DNA of 56,947 bases from an uncultured Lachnospiraceae bacterium (GCA_947629385.1 CANRDO010000018.1:1-56947), one strand, 5' to 3'. Positions 24,992 through 33,940 are shown, counted from the first letter of the stretch. The notes: generated by a model not told the origin, from the letters alone. Numbers and translations: made by a program.

Positions 24992-26074
24992 TTACAGCTT
25001 AATATTCTTGAACAGGGACGCGAGCGAGGTCGTCGCATCCTCCGCTTTCGGCAGGTGGAAGGTCTCTTCCTCGATCGCTTCCGGAGCCACATCCTCGAGC
25101 GCTTTCATGCTCAGGCTGATCTTGCCGTCCTTGACGGCGATGATCTTCACCTTGACGGTCTGGCCTTCCTTCAGTACAGCCGACGGATGCTTGATGCGCT
25201 GCTGGCTGATCTGCGAGACATGGACCAGGCCGGAGAGGCCGTCCCCGAGATTTACAAACGCGCCGTAAGGCTGAAGCGTCTCCACCGTACCCTCGGTCAC
25301 AAGGCCGACCTGTACGTTGGAGATTTTCTTTTTGCGCTCCTCCGCGGCTTTCTCGCGCAGAATGTCGCGCGCGGAGAGCACGAGACGCTTCTCCTCGGGA
25401 TCCGCCGTGATGACGCGGACCTCGATCTCACGTCCGACAAACTCGTCCAGATTTTCCACATAGTTCAAGGAGAGCTTGGAAGCCGGGATAAATCCGCGGA
25501 TGCCCTCGACGTACGTGGTTACGCCGCTCTTGACCGCTTCGCTGATCTTGACGGTGATGTTGGACTGGTCTTTTTGAAGCTGCTGCAGACGCTCCCAGCC
25601 GAGTACGGCGGCCGCCGCCTTCAGGGAGAGCTGGATGCGGCCTTGCGCGTTGTCGCGGCGGATCACGGTAGCGGAAACGGGCTGGCCGACTGTAAAGCTC
25701 TTAAGCGAGAAGGAAGGATCGTCGCTGGCGTCCTCGAGGCGCACTACGCCTTCGGCGTGAATGCCGAGATCTACGATAAGCTCCTCCTCGGAGACGCCGA
25801 TCACCGTGCCGTTCAGGATGTCGCCCTCATGGATCGGTTTCATGGAAGCCGCGATCGCGTCTTCATAGTCGGCCATACTCTCTGTGGGCGCCGCCGGGAT
25901 CTCGGGCGCTTCGGGCGTTACCGGGATCTCAGGCGCTTCGGGCGTTGCCGGGATCTCAGGCGCTTCGGGCGTTGCCGGGATCTCGGGCGCTTCGGGCGTT
26001 ACCGGGACCTCGGGTGCTTCGGGCGACGCCGCTTCACTCATGGTTGTCTGTGCTGTCAAAATCTCTTCACTCAT
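24992..26074 (-). CDS. S1 RNA-binding-domain protein with PEAPEIP repeats
   Basis: A 360-residue protein with three S1 (OB-fold) domains at about 85-155, 170-245 and 255-325 (for example GDILNGTVIGVSEEELIVDL and TEGTVETLQPYGAFVNLGDGLSGLVHVSQIS). It resembles the ribosomal protein S1-like proteins of Firmicutes, which bind mRNA at the ribosome. The N-terminal about 65 residues are unusual: five near-identical 9-residue Pro/Glu/Ala repeats. ATG 26074 follows GGAGG by 11 bases; a TTG 24 bases earlier is unlikely. In-cell role beyond RNA binding is inferred. Confidence 0.85.
   Translation of the reverse strand: MSEEILTAQTTMSEAASPEAPEVPVTPEAPEIPATPEAPEIPATPEAPEIPVTPEAPEIPAAPTESMADYEDAIAASMKPIHEGDILNGTVIGVSEEELIVDLGIHAEGVVRLEDASDDPSFSLKSFTVGQPVSATVIRRDNAQGRIQLSLKAAAAVLGWERLQQLQKDQSNITVKISEAVKSGVTTYVEGIRGFIPASKLSLNYVENLDEFVGREIEVRVITADPEEKRLVLSARDILREKAAEERKKKISNVQVGLVTEGTVETLQPYGAFVNLGDGLSGLVHVSQISQQRIKHPSAVLKEGQTVKVKIIAVKDGKISLSMKALEDVAPEAIEEETFHLPKAEDATTSLASLFKNIKL
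25895..26029. repeat. Five tandem 27-base repeats in the S1-type gene
   Basis: Units of 27 bases (for example CGGGATCTCAGGCGCTTCGG and onward) at 25895, 25922, 25949, 25976 and 26003. Units two and three are identical; the last is the most diverged. Each unit encodes nine residues of the Pro-Glu-Ala-Pro-Glu-Ile-Pro type, so copy-number change would keep the frame. Confidence 0.9.
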
Positions 26075-26189
26075 AAATCTGATTGCCTCCGTTTGCAAAA
26101 TATTTGGATCTCAATCCATATGTTGTCTCTATTTTAACACAGCATTTGCCGTTTGAATACCAGAAAAAAGCGAAAAAACAGAAAATTGT

Positions 26190-26218
26190 TTCACAAACAG
26201 AAGAATAAGTGATATACT
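26190..26218 (+). promoter_or_regulatory. Promoter of the sua5-rpiB unit
   Basis: TTCACA (26190-26195), a 17-base spacer and TATACT (26213-26218), 23 bases before the sua5-type start. Confidence 0.55.
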
Positions 26219-26241
26219 GAGAGTCGAAAGGCGGGAAACGT

Positions 26242-27288
26242 ATGGAAACGGTCATCGCGAGGATGTGCGACGGTATAAATGAAGCGGAGATCAGCCGTGC
26301 CGGGGAGATTCTGCGCGGAGGCGGGCTGGTCGCTTTTCCCACAGAGACGGTGTACGGGCTTGGCGCGAACGCGCTGGACGCGGAGGCGGCCGGGAAGATC
26401 TACCGGGCGAAGGGCAGGCCGTCGGACAATCCACTGATCGTACACATCGCGGACTGGGACGCGATCTATAAGATCGCCGCGGAGGTTCCGGCGGAGGCGA
26501 AGCTGCTGGCTGACGCGTTCTGGCCGGGGCCGTTGACGATGATCCTGAGGAAATCAGACGTGGTTCCCCCTGCGACGACAGGAGGGCTTGACACGGTGGC
26601 GGTGCGGCTGCCGGATCATGCGGTGGCGCGCGCGCTGATCCGCGCGGGAGGCGGCTATGTGGCCGCGCCGAGCGCGAATACCTCCGGACGGCCGAGCCCG
26701 ACAAAGGCAGAGCATGTCGCGCAGGATATGGATGGGGTGATCGATATGATCATCGACGGGGGAGACGTGGAGATCGGCATTGAATCAACGATCGTCGATC
26801 TGACGGACGGGACTCCGACGATCCTCCGGCCTGGATACATCAGCCGGGAGATGCTCGGCAGGGTGCTGGGAGCGGTGGAGGTCGACCGCGCGCTGATCTC
26901 GGAGGACTCGGCTCTGCGGCCGAAGGCGCCGGGGATGAAGTACCGTCATTACGCGCCGAAGGCGCAGCTTTTTATCGTGCAGGGACCGCAGCAGCTTGTC
27001 CGGGAGAAGATCAATGCGCTGGCTGAAGAGAACAAGGCGGCCGGTCTTCGCACAGGCGTGATCGGCACCGACGAGTCGCAGGCCTTTTACGCGAACGCCC
27101 TTGTGAAGTCGATCGGTTCCCGCCGGGATGAGGGCTCGATCGCCCGGCATCTGTACGGTATCCTGCGGGAGTTCGACGAGTCTGAGGTCAGCGTGATCTA
27201 CTCGGAGGCGTTTGACACGCCGCAGATGGGACAGGCCATCATGAACCGCCTGATCAAGGCCGCGGGACATCAGATCATCTCTGTATAA
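26242..27288 (+). CDS. ywlC: L-threonylcarbamoyladenylate synthase (Sua5/YwlC type)
   Basis: A 348-residue enzyme making threonylcarbamoyl-AMP from Thr, bicarbonate and ATP, the first step of the tRNA t6A37 modification. The YrdC-like domain (about 10-200) has GGLVAFPTETVYGLG, KAKGRPSDNPLI-type KGRPSDNPLIVHI, FWPGPLTMIL, APSANTSGRPSPT and the end STIVDLT. The C-terminal Sua5 domain (about 220-345) starts near PGMKYRHYAPKA. Length fits the two-domain Sua5 form. It heads a cluster with a YwlE-like gene and rpiB, the usual order in Firmicutes. Confidence 0.94.
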   Translation: METVIARMCDGINEAEISRAGEILRGGGLVAFPTETVYGLGANALDAEAAGKIYRAKGRPSDNPLIVHIADWDAIYKIAAEVPAEAKLLADAFWPGPLTMILRKSDVVPPATTGGLDTVAVRLPDHAVARALIRAGGGYVAAPSANTSGRPSPTKAEHVAQDMDGVIDMIIDGGDVEIGIESTIVDLTDGTPTILRPGYISREMLGRVLGAVEVDRALISEDSALRPKAPGMKYRHYAPKAQLFIVQGPQQLVREKINALAEENKAAGLRTGVIGTDESQAFYANALVKSIGSRRDEGSIARHLYGILREFDESEVSVIYSEAFDTPQMGQAIMNRLIKAAGHQIISV

Positions 27289-27334
27289 AAAGCGGCCGGC
27301 AATATACAGCGTATTTTTCAAGGAGTCGATTGGT

Positions 27335-27799
27335 TTGAAAAGGTACGACAGATTAATTTTTGTGAGCAACGGCGATACTGCGCTCGGCCCGATGGCGGAG
27401 GCGATCTTGCAGAACAAATTTCTGATGGATGTACTGGAGGTGACTTCCAGAGGGGCGGTCGTTCTCTTTCCGGAGCCGGTCAACCCGAAAGCGGAGGCGG
27501 TGCTTGTCAGCAATGGACTGACGATGAAGGATCATGTGAGCGCGCCGCTTCTTCCGGAGGACTTTGACGAGCGGACGCTGATCCTGGCGACGGGTGAGAG
27601 CGTGAAGCAGAAGCTGAAGAATCAGTTCGGGGAGCTCGCCGCGGGGGTAAAGACGATCGCGGAGTTCACCGGGGAGGGGCGCGACGTGTCGAATCCGTAC
27701 GGAGGCGGGCTCGCGGACTACGGGGTGAGCTTCGGAGAGCTGGATGTGCTGATCGCGAGGCTCGCGTTACTGTTGAATGAGGAGGAATTATTATGTTAG
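27335..27799 (+). CDS. YwlE-like low-molecular-weight phosphatase homologue with a degenerate active site
   Basis: A 154-residue protein with the LMW protein-phosphatase fold. In active members the P-loop reads C-T-G-N-T-C-R-S-P; here the matching stretch is FVSNGDTALGPMAEAI. The nucleophile Cys is Ser, and the Arg and Ser of the loop are Leu and Gly. The general-acid Asp of the DPFGG motif also reads Asn (SNPYGG). The rest of the fold (PMAEAI, VTSRGAV, LILATGESVKQ) is preserved, so it is probably a catalytically inactive, maybe binding or regulatory, protein. Start is TTG 27335 with AGGAG 9 bases upstream. Overlaps rpiB by 7 bases. Confidence 0.8.
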   Translation: MKRYDRLIFVSNGDTALGPMAEAILQNKFLMDVLEVTSRGAVVLFPEPVNPKAEAVLVSNGLTMKDHVSAPLLPEDFDERTLILATGESVKQKLKNQFGELAAGVKTIAEFTGEGRDVSNPYGGGLADYGVSFGELDVLIARLALLLNEEELLC

Positions 27800-28233
27800 C
27801 AATCGGATGTGACCAGGGCGGCTACGAATTAAAACTGGAGGTTCTGAAATACCTTGACGGCAAGGGAATCTCGTACAAGGACTGCGGCACATACTCGCCC
27901 GATTCGGTGGATTACCCGATCTATGCGAGGGCGGTCGTGAAGGAGATCCTCTCCGGGAACTGTGAAAAAGGCATTATCATCTGCGGCACCGGAATCGGCG
28001 TCTCGATGGTTGCGAACCGCTATAAAGGGATACGAGCCGCGCTCTGCGGCGACTGCTTCAGCGCGGAGGCGACCAGGCTTCACAACGACGCGAACGTCCT
28101 GACGATGGGCGCGCGCGTGGTGGGTCCGGGCCTTGCGTGCAAGATCGTGGAGACTTTCCTGAACACGCCGTTCTCCGGCGAGGAGAGGCATGTGCGCAGG
28201 ATAAAGATGATCGATGAGACCGATGAAATGTGA
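27793..28233 (+). CDS. rpiB: Ribose-5-phosphate isomerase B
   Basis: A 146-residue RpiB/LacAB-family sugar isomerase, interconverting ribose-5-P and ribulose-5-P. Family marks are YELKLEVLKYL, the catalytic-Cys and anion-hole stretch GIIICGTGIGVSMVANR, and ANVLTMGARVVG. Near the N-terminus the usual Asp-His-(Ala/Gly)-Gly reads Asp-Gln-Gly-Gly (GCDQGGYELK). The phosphate-contacting His is therefore replaced, and a related sugar phosphate is a possible substrate. It overlaps the preceding gene by 7 bases and is translated from the same operon. Confidence 0.88.
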   Translation: MLAIGCDQGGYELKLEVLKYLDGKGISYKDCGTYSPDSVDYPIYARAVVKEILSGNCEKGIIICGTGIGVSMVANRYKGIRAALCGDCFSAEATRLHNDANVLTMGARVVGPGLACKIVETFLNTPFSGEERHVRRIKMIDETDEM

Positions 28234-28277
28234 CGACGGCACCTGCGGACGGCTGCGGGACAAGGCGGATGATCGCC

Positions 28278-29666
28278 CTACCCGCAGATGTCTTCCAGAT
28301 CGATGAGCCATACATTGCCGGCCTCGCGCGCGGCGAGGCGCAGCTCCTCCGTAAAGCCGGAGGTGGAGAAGATACAGCAGTAGCGCCTCAGCTTTCCGAA
28401 AGCGTCGAGCGGCATCAGGAGCAGGTCGAGCAGCTCCTTTCCGGCAGGGTCAGCTAAGCTGTGGCAGATACCGAGCACCGCCTGCTCTTCATCTGCCGCC
28501 ACAAGCGGGATGCGAAGGAACGGTTCGCGCTTTGTCCCGCCGGTCCACCATGCCCCGGCGTGCCGGTAGACGAAGGGCGTCTGACCGGTACCGGCCAGGC
28601 GTTCCAGATATTCCGCGCAGACGGATTCAAAGACAGGGAGCAGGTATTCGTCCAGCGAGGGCAGAACCTGTTGCTCATATACCTGCCTGCCGCGGCCGAA
28701 GAGGATCTCGCTGAGATTCGGACCGACGAAACGGTACCAGAAGCGTGTCATATGGTCGGCAAACTGATAGCGGACTTTTTTCAGGGATTCCCCGGTCGCG
28801 GGGAATTCTTTTCGTATAAGGCCGAGCGAGATCAGCACGCCCAGATATTTCGCGCATTTGTTTGTGCCGACGGAAGCCTTTTCCGCGATGTCGGTCAGCT
28901 TTGTATAGCCGGACGCGATGATCTCAAGCAAAAAATTGTAGGTCGAGATCTCTCGAAGCTCCCGGTGCAGGGTGTCGAGCGGCGCCGTGAGCATCGGGGC
29001 GTCCGGGCTGAAGAACAGCCTCAGGATATTTTCGCGCACAGACAGCTTCGTCTGTATCTGCGGCGTGCAGAAAGGGAAGCCTCCGGTGACGCCGTACAGG
29101 AGAAGCTGCTCCTTCGGGGCATAGCCGGACAGGTAGGGGCGGCAGGCGGAGAACGGGAGCACATCGAGAAACGCGCGCGCCGTGATCGCGTCGAACGGGT
29201 TTCGAATTGGCTCAGCCATCAGCTCGCCGGCGTAGCCGACAGATGAGCTGGAGACGATGAGAAACACCTTTCCGGTCTGAAAATCATGATGTACCGCCTG
29301 AGTGAACGCCTGCATAAAGCCGGGACAGTTCCGGTCGAGATTCTGGAACTCGTCAAGCACGATAATGAGACGCCGTGAGAACGAATAATCCGAGAGATAG
29401 GCAAACGCTTGCTCCCAGCTCGCGAAGGCCTCCGGCATCCGTTTGGAATTCAGGCAGAGGGCCGCCTGGCGGTGGAACGCGTTCAGGTGCCCCTCGGGAA
29501 CCGTCTCCTGCGCAGAGTAAAACAGCGTCGCCCTATCGCGGCAGAATTCGCGGATCAGGCTTGTCTTGCCGGTTCCGTAGCGTCCGTAGAGAAAGATAAA
29601 GGAAAACTGGACCCGATTGTACAGGGCGTTCAATTTCTTGATATCATTTGCAAAAAAGGAATTCAT
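28278..29666 (-). CDS. AAA ATPase with DUF234-like C-terminus
   Basis: A 462-residue ATPase of the archaeal-ATPase/AAA_14 group common in Clostridia. Walker A is YGRYGTGKTSL (about residue 27), Walker B RRLIIVLDEFQNL, and a sensor stretch is KVFLIVSSSSVG. A winged-helix segment follows (about 245-300; GYTKLTDIAEKASVGTNKCAKYL). The C-terminal DUF234 nuclease-like domain (about 320-460) has GAWWTGG, but the acidic E-x-D and Lys residues expected of a nuclease core are not evident. The start at 29666 is preceded by AAGGAG. Biological role unknown. It is divergent from the large surface-protein gene. Confidence 0.82.
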   Translation of the reverse strand: MNSFFANDIKKLNALYNRVQFSFIFLYGRYGTGKTSLIREFCRDRATLFYSAQETVPEGHLNAFHRQAALCLNSKRMPEAFASWEQAFAYLSDYSFSRRLIIVLDEFQNLDRNCPGFMQAFTQAVHHDFQTGKVFLIVSSSSVGYAGELMAEPIRNPFDAITARAFLDVLPFSACRPYLSGYAPKEQLLLYGVTGGFPFCTPQIQTKLSVRENILRLFFSPDAPMLTAPLDTLHRELREISTYNFLLEIIASGYTKLTDIAEKASVGTNKCAKYLGVLISLGLIRKEFPATGESLKKVRYQFADHMTRFWYRFVGPNLSEILFGRGRQVYEQQVLPSLDEYLLPVFESVCAEYLERLAGTGQTPFVYRHAGAWWTGGTKREPFLRIPLVAADEEQAVLGICHSLADPAGKELLDLLLMPLDAFGKLRRYCCIFSTSGFTEELRLAAREAGNVWLIDLEDICG

Positions 29667-29845
29667 GATCGTGCTCCTTGCCATAAGGGTGACCGACGAC
29701 TGCCGTCAAGTGGGCAGAAACGGCGTTTTCAAGCAGTGCTTTCTTTATTCTCAGTATAGTAGACCGCCCGGATAATGTCAATAAAAAGCAAACTCATAAT
29801 ATGATATTTTCGCAAAAAATTGTCACTTTTTTAAGAATCTTTTTA

Positions 29846-29874
29846 TTTACGTGGCAAAAAGAATGTACTATACT
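29846..29874 (+). promoter_or_regulatory. Promoter of the large stalk-protein gene
   Basis: TTTACG (29846-29851), 17-base spacer, TATACT (29869-29874). It lies in the AT-rich intergenic region 29667-29929 between divergent genes. Confidence 0.55.
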
Positions 29875-29929
29875 ATACACGACATATTATGTTTTCAACG
29901 GGTTCATAAAGCAGTTTGGAGGATTTATA

Positions 29930-32900
29930 ATGAGTAAGAGGTTTAGAAAACTTGCGGCCGTCGTTTTGGCGTCGGCCTTGTTTCTGCAGAATGGGATGAT
30001 AAATCTGGCTGACGAGGGACAGCCGGAAACTTCCGCGGAGGCTGTGACCGAAGCGCCCACAGAGGCTCCTACGGAGGCCCCGACAGAGAAAGTAACAGAG
30101 GCTCCTACAGAGGCACCAACGGAGAAGGTGACCGAGGCTCCTACGGAGAAACCGACGGAGACCCCTGCGGAGAAGCCGACGGAAGCGCCGACGGAGGCTC
30201 CTGCCGAGAAGCCGGCGGAGACCCCTACGGAGAAGCCGACGGAAGCCCCGGCCGAGACTTCGACAGAAAAGCCTGCCGAGGGACAGACGGAGAAGAAAAC
30301 AAGGAAACAGACGGAGAAAGAGACCGAAAAGGAAACCGAAGAGCAGACGGAGCGGTCGGAGCGTGAGAATGACGGGAAGAAGTTCTCCGCGGGCGATCTG
30401 GTCAAAGAGCTGAAGCAGGCGCTGCCGTATCTGTTTGCGGCGAAGCAGGTCAATGCGCCGGACGAGCTTCTGGAAGGCCAGGAGGTGGCGAAGGACGCCG
30501 AGGGCGAAGCGCTTTTGAAGGAGCTGGAGGATTTTTCCCTGGAGCTTGCGAACGCGAAGTCTTCCTCGGACGTATGTGTGATCAATCTATATGCGGATAA
30601 GGATGGCAAGCTGGACATCGCGCAGCTGGATGAGAAGTTCAGCGACCATGTGATCGACGTCACAGAGCAGTATTATGTGGTGAATGTGATCGCGTACAGC
30701 GCGGATCAGAAGCTGGATTTTTCCGGGTACATGATGAAGCTGTCCGGGGAGACGGTGGATTATACGAAGGGCACTGAGCCAGGCGATATTCTTTACAATT
30801 TTGCCGCGATGGACGACGAGGGCGAGATCTCCGGATATAAGGGAAGCTTGACGCTTAGCGGTGCGGATCGTCTGCAGGGCGCTTTTCTTGCGCCGCAGGC
30901 GAGCGTTACCGTGAACGCGAAGCTTGCAGGCGCGGTGTATGCCGCCGATGTGACGGTGACGGATTCTGTGGAGGAGCTTCTGCAGATTGCTTTTGCCAAA
31001 GGGCGCAAGCTGGAGGAAGAGACGCAGTCCGGTTCGGAGGAGCAGACAGAAGAGTCCACAGGCGAGACGACTGCGGCAGAGACAGAGGCCGCGCAGACGG
31101 AGGAATCGGAGACGAAGGGGAACGCTGCGCAGACGGAAGAATCTGAGACGCAGGAGAACGCCTCGCAGGGGGAGGGTCCCGGCAATGGAAGCGCTGGGAT
31201 TCTTCCGATCGCGGATGAAAGCGGGGGTTTGCCCTCGACGCAGACTCCGGACCAGGATCAGGAGCCGGAGACAGGCTCGGGCGTTTTCAGCGATTCGCTG
31301 GAGGTGATGTTCGACGGCCAGGTGCTGAAGGCCCTGGGCGACGACAGCGGCGATAAGCTTCCGGATATCGCGGTATTTGCGAAGACGACTACGACACCGA
31401 CAGAGGGTGAATCGCAGGATACTACGCAGACAACATATGAATTAGTAGAAGGAACGAAGACCAAACCAGCGTTTGCGGCGGACAGCCAGGATGGGACGCT
31501 TACCATCGGGGGCCTGAAGCCGGGAACTTATATACTGGGTCTGGTTGACGGGAACGATCAGCTGGTCGGATCTGTGCAGGGACAGGATTCTGTCTGGCCT
31601 GTTTTGCTCCAGAGGAGCGAAACAGGAGAGGAGCCGGGCAGCCTGGAATTTACCATACCTGAGCCGGTATCGTCCGGGACGCCGTCGACCTCGCCTTCGG
31701 AGGGGTCGGGGACAGAAGGAACGACGGTTACCCTGCCGGGACGACTGGTTTTGGATTACGGGAGCAGCAGTGAAAATTATCCGTCCGCTTTCTATTATGA
31801 GGCGACGATTACCCTGACGAAGAAGCTGCTGGACAGCAAGGGCAATGCAGCGAAATCTTCTGAGACCTTCTACGCGGGACTGTTCACGGATGCGGATCAT
31901 AAGATCCCTGTGACAGAGACTGTGGCGGACGCTGAGACGGGAACTGCGCCGACGTCAAAGGCGGTCATACTTACCTTCAGCATGGACAACAAGGATTCCG
32001 TGGAGGTGACCCATACGCTGAAGGCGACGGCCTCTCCGATGACGGTTTATGTCGCCGAGACAGACCAGCTTGGAAATGCGATCACGACGAGTAGCGGAGC
32101 TCTCAGCTACGAGATCATGCTGCAGGGCACTGACGCGACGGCGGCCGAAGAGGCGAACCGGATAAACGCTACGGGACAGGTCACGCTGAATATAAAGAAT
32201 CCTGCGGGGAAAGCTACGATCACGAATCAGCTGAATCCGCCTGTCGTCAAAGTCGGTGTATTGCATGGAAAGAAGCAGCTGTCCGGTGTGACGCTGGTAA
32301 TCAAGGACAGCAGAGGCAAGGTTCTGACTGTGGATGGCAAGAAGAAGTTCAAGTCCACGTCAGATTATATTACGCTACCGGAGAATTTGCTCGAGGCCGG
32401 CAAGACTTATTACCTGTCTGAGGTCGGTACGTGGTGGGATGACGAGACTAAATATCTGTCTGATGAAGGCTACGACTACGCTCCGGCGGCGGATGTTCCG
32501 TTTACGCCGGAAGACGGCAAGGAGATCACGGTTTCGCTCACACAGGAGACCCTGAAGCGCACGGATTACAAGCTTACCGTGACCAAGCAGGTGTACTGCG
32601 GAAAATATCAGCTGTATGCGCAGGATGATCAGAAGAAAAGTCATCAGAATAACCTCACATTCTATGTCGCGCTGTTCAAGGATTCCGCACACCTGATCAA
32701 GGTCAGTGAGGTCAAAAAGATTGTGATGAGCGGGCTGAGTACCTCCGTGACATTTGAGAATCTGAAGAACAAAGAGACCTACTATGTAGCGGAGACGGAT
32801 GAGTGCGGCGAGGTGATCTCGCCCATTGACGGCCAACAGATCGTGTGCAAGAACGGCGGTAGAGTGCCGATGGACGCCAGAGAAAAGACAGCGGTGATCC

Positions 32901-33868
32901 AGGACATCCGCAATACGCGGCCGGACGGATACCGCTACAGCGGCACGGTGACGATTACAAAGCGTGTGACGAATGAGGCTGGATCGGCAAAGAAGGTGAC
33001 GGAGACATTTTATGTGGGAATGTTCCGGAACTCCGATTACTCTGACAAACCTGCAGCAATCGTTACCTTGAATCTGAATGACGCGTCAGGTGCTTCCGTG
33101 AGAAGAAGAATCTTGCTTTCCGGCGATAAGGCGGCTACGTACTATTTCGCCGAGGTCGACGCGAACGGGAACCGGGTGGACACTACCGACACGTTTGCAT
33201 ATAATGTGTCGATCGACCAGCCGTCTGTGACGATCGCGCGCGGCGAGGATAAGAATGTCACAGTCACGAATCAGCAGAAATCCTCCAAGGTGACATTGTA
33301 CCTGACAAAAAGAGTGTATCAGGGCACGGCGCTGCATCCGGTGACGGATACCTTCTATATGGGATTGTTCCAGGACGCGCAGTTCACAAAGCTTTATACA
33401 CAGCCGATCCCGCTGAGTCTGAAGAATCAGAGTGAGCTCACGCTGAAGCTTACACTGAATCTCGGGACGAAGGACAGTGCGGCTATTTACATTGCGGAGA
33501 CAGACAAGAGCGGGCATGTCATCCGGAATGAGAGTCAGTTCGGATATAATATCAGGGCAGTCAATTCGACGGCGGTCTTCACGCAGCAGACGCGTGAGAT
33601 CCAGACGATCTTCCTGAATTCGGTTTATGGCTCCGCTTCGGACGATGACTGGAAGGAGATCATGTCAGATGAGAACAATATCCCGTCGTACGGTGGAAGC
33701 GATGGCTGGTTCGGCGGGAACGGGGAGATCGATCCGAATGTAAATACCACTGCGGCGCAGACCGGGGACGAGACCCCAATCGGGCTGTATATCGGGCTGC
33801 TCGCGGCGGCCGTGATCGTGCTGATCCTTCTGCTGATCTTCCGGATACGCAAAAAGAAGAACAGATAG
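29930..33868 (+). CDS. Large surface stalk protein: choice-of-anchor A domain and CnaB-like repeats
   Basis: A 1312-residue exported surface protein. A signal peptide (about 1-30) leads into Thr-Glu-Ala-Pro/Thr-Glu-Lys-Pro repeats (about 36-140). A domain resembling choice-of-anchor A follows at about 190-340 (LQGAFLAPQASVTVNAKLAG). After a Glu/Thr linker come several beta domains, four of them clear CnaB/prealbumin-like repeats with TFY-x-(G/A)-(L/M)-F, (Y/I)Y-(V/F/I)-A-E-(T/V)-D and a closing Asn. The recurrent Lys, Glu and Asn fit self-made isopeptide bonds. The C-terminus has QTGDETPIG, a membrane helix and RIRKKKNR, resembling a variant sorting signal. Start ATG 29930 follows TTGGAGG. 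Adhesin or scaffold role is inferred. No sortase gene is nearby. Confidence 0.85.
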   Translation: MSKRFRKLAAVVLASALFLQNGMINLADEGQPETSAEAVTEAPTEAPTEAPTEKVTEAPTEAPTEKVTEAPTEKPTETPAEKPTEAPTEAPAEKPAETPTEKPTEAPAETSTEKPAEGQTEKKTRKQTEKETEKETEEQTERSERENDGKKFSAGDLVKELKQALPYLFAAKQVNAPDELLEGQEVAKDAEGEALLKELEDFSLELANAKSSSDVCVINLYADKDGKLDIAQLDEKFSDHVIDVTEQYYVVNVIAYSADQKLDFSGYMMKLSGETVDYTKGTEPGDILYNFAAMDDEGEISGYKGSLTLSGADRLQGAFLAPQASVTVNAKLAGAVYAADVTVTDSVEELLQIAFAKGRKLEEETQSGSEEQTEESTGETTAAETEAAQTEESETKGNAAQTEESETQENASQGEGPGNGSAGILPIADESGGLPSTQTPDQDQEPETGSGVFSDSLEVMFDGQVLKALGDDSGDKLPDIAVFAKTTTTPTEGESQDTTQTTYELVEGTKTKPAFAADSQDGTLTIGGLKPGTYILGLVDGNDQLVGSVQGQDSVWPVLLQRSETGEEPGSLEFTIPEPVSSGTPSTSPSEGSGTEGTTVTLPGRLVLDYGSSSENYPSAFYYEATITLTKKLLDSKGNAAKSSETFYAGLFTDADHKIPVTETVADAETGTAPTSKAVILTFSMDNKDSVEVTHTLKATASPMTVYVAETDQLGNAITTSSGALSYEIMLQGTDATAAEEANRINATGQVTLNIKNPAGKATITNQLNPPVVKVGVLHGKKQLSGVTLVIKDSRGKVLTVDGKKKFKSTSDYITLPENLLEAGKTYYLSEVGTWWDDETKYLSDEGYDYAPAADVPFTPEDGKEITVSLTQETLKRTDYKLTVTKQVYCGKYQLYAQDDQKKSHQNNLTFYVALFKDSAHLIKVSEVKKIVMSGLSTSVTFENLKNKETYYVAETDECGEVISPIDGQQIVCKNGGRVPMDAREKTAVIQDIRNTRPDGYRYSGTVTITKRVTNEAGSAKKVTETFYVGMFRNSDYSDKPAAIVTLNLNDASGASVRRRILLSGDKAATYYFAEVDANGNRVDTTDTFAYNVSIDQPSVTIARGEDKNVTVTNQQKSSKVTLYLTKRVYQGTALHPVTDTFYMGLFQDAQFTKLYTQPIPLSLKNQSELTLKLTLNLGTKDSAAIYIAETDKSGHVIRNESQFGYNIRAVNSTAVFTQQTREIQTIFLNSVYGSASDDDWKEIMSDENNIPSYGGSDGWFGGNGEIDPNVNTTAAQTGDETPIGLYIGLLAAAVIVLILLLIFRIRKKKNR
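30035..30300 (+). repeat. Thr-Glu-(Ala/Lys)-Pro coding repeats
   Basis: Degenerate in-frame 12-base units coding TEAP, TEKP or TEKV, many times over, near the start of the stalk protein. The units keep the reading frame and probably form an extended wall-spanning segment. Confidence 0.8.
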
Positions 33869-33940
33869 ACAAACTACGGATCAAGGAATAATCGCCGGAT
33901 CCCTGCAATAGGTATAGTAATAAACCTGTTGGGGGTCATT

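Noticed and set aside
25895..26029. CRISPR-like array
   Set aside because: The repeats are contiguous, in frame and lack spacers; they code for Pro/Glu/Ala units.
33740..33868. Canonical LPxTG sortase signal in the stalk protein
   Set aside because: There is no LPxTG; only a QTGD variant before a helix and basic tail, so it is reported as a possible variant.
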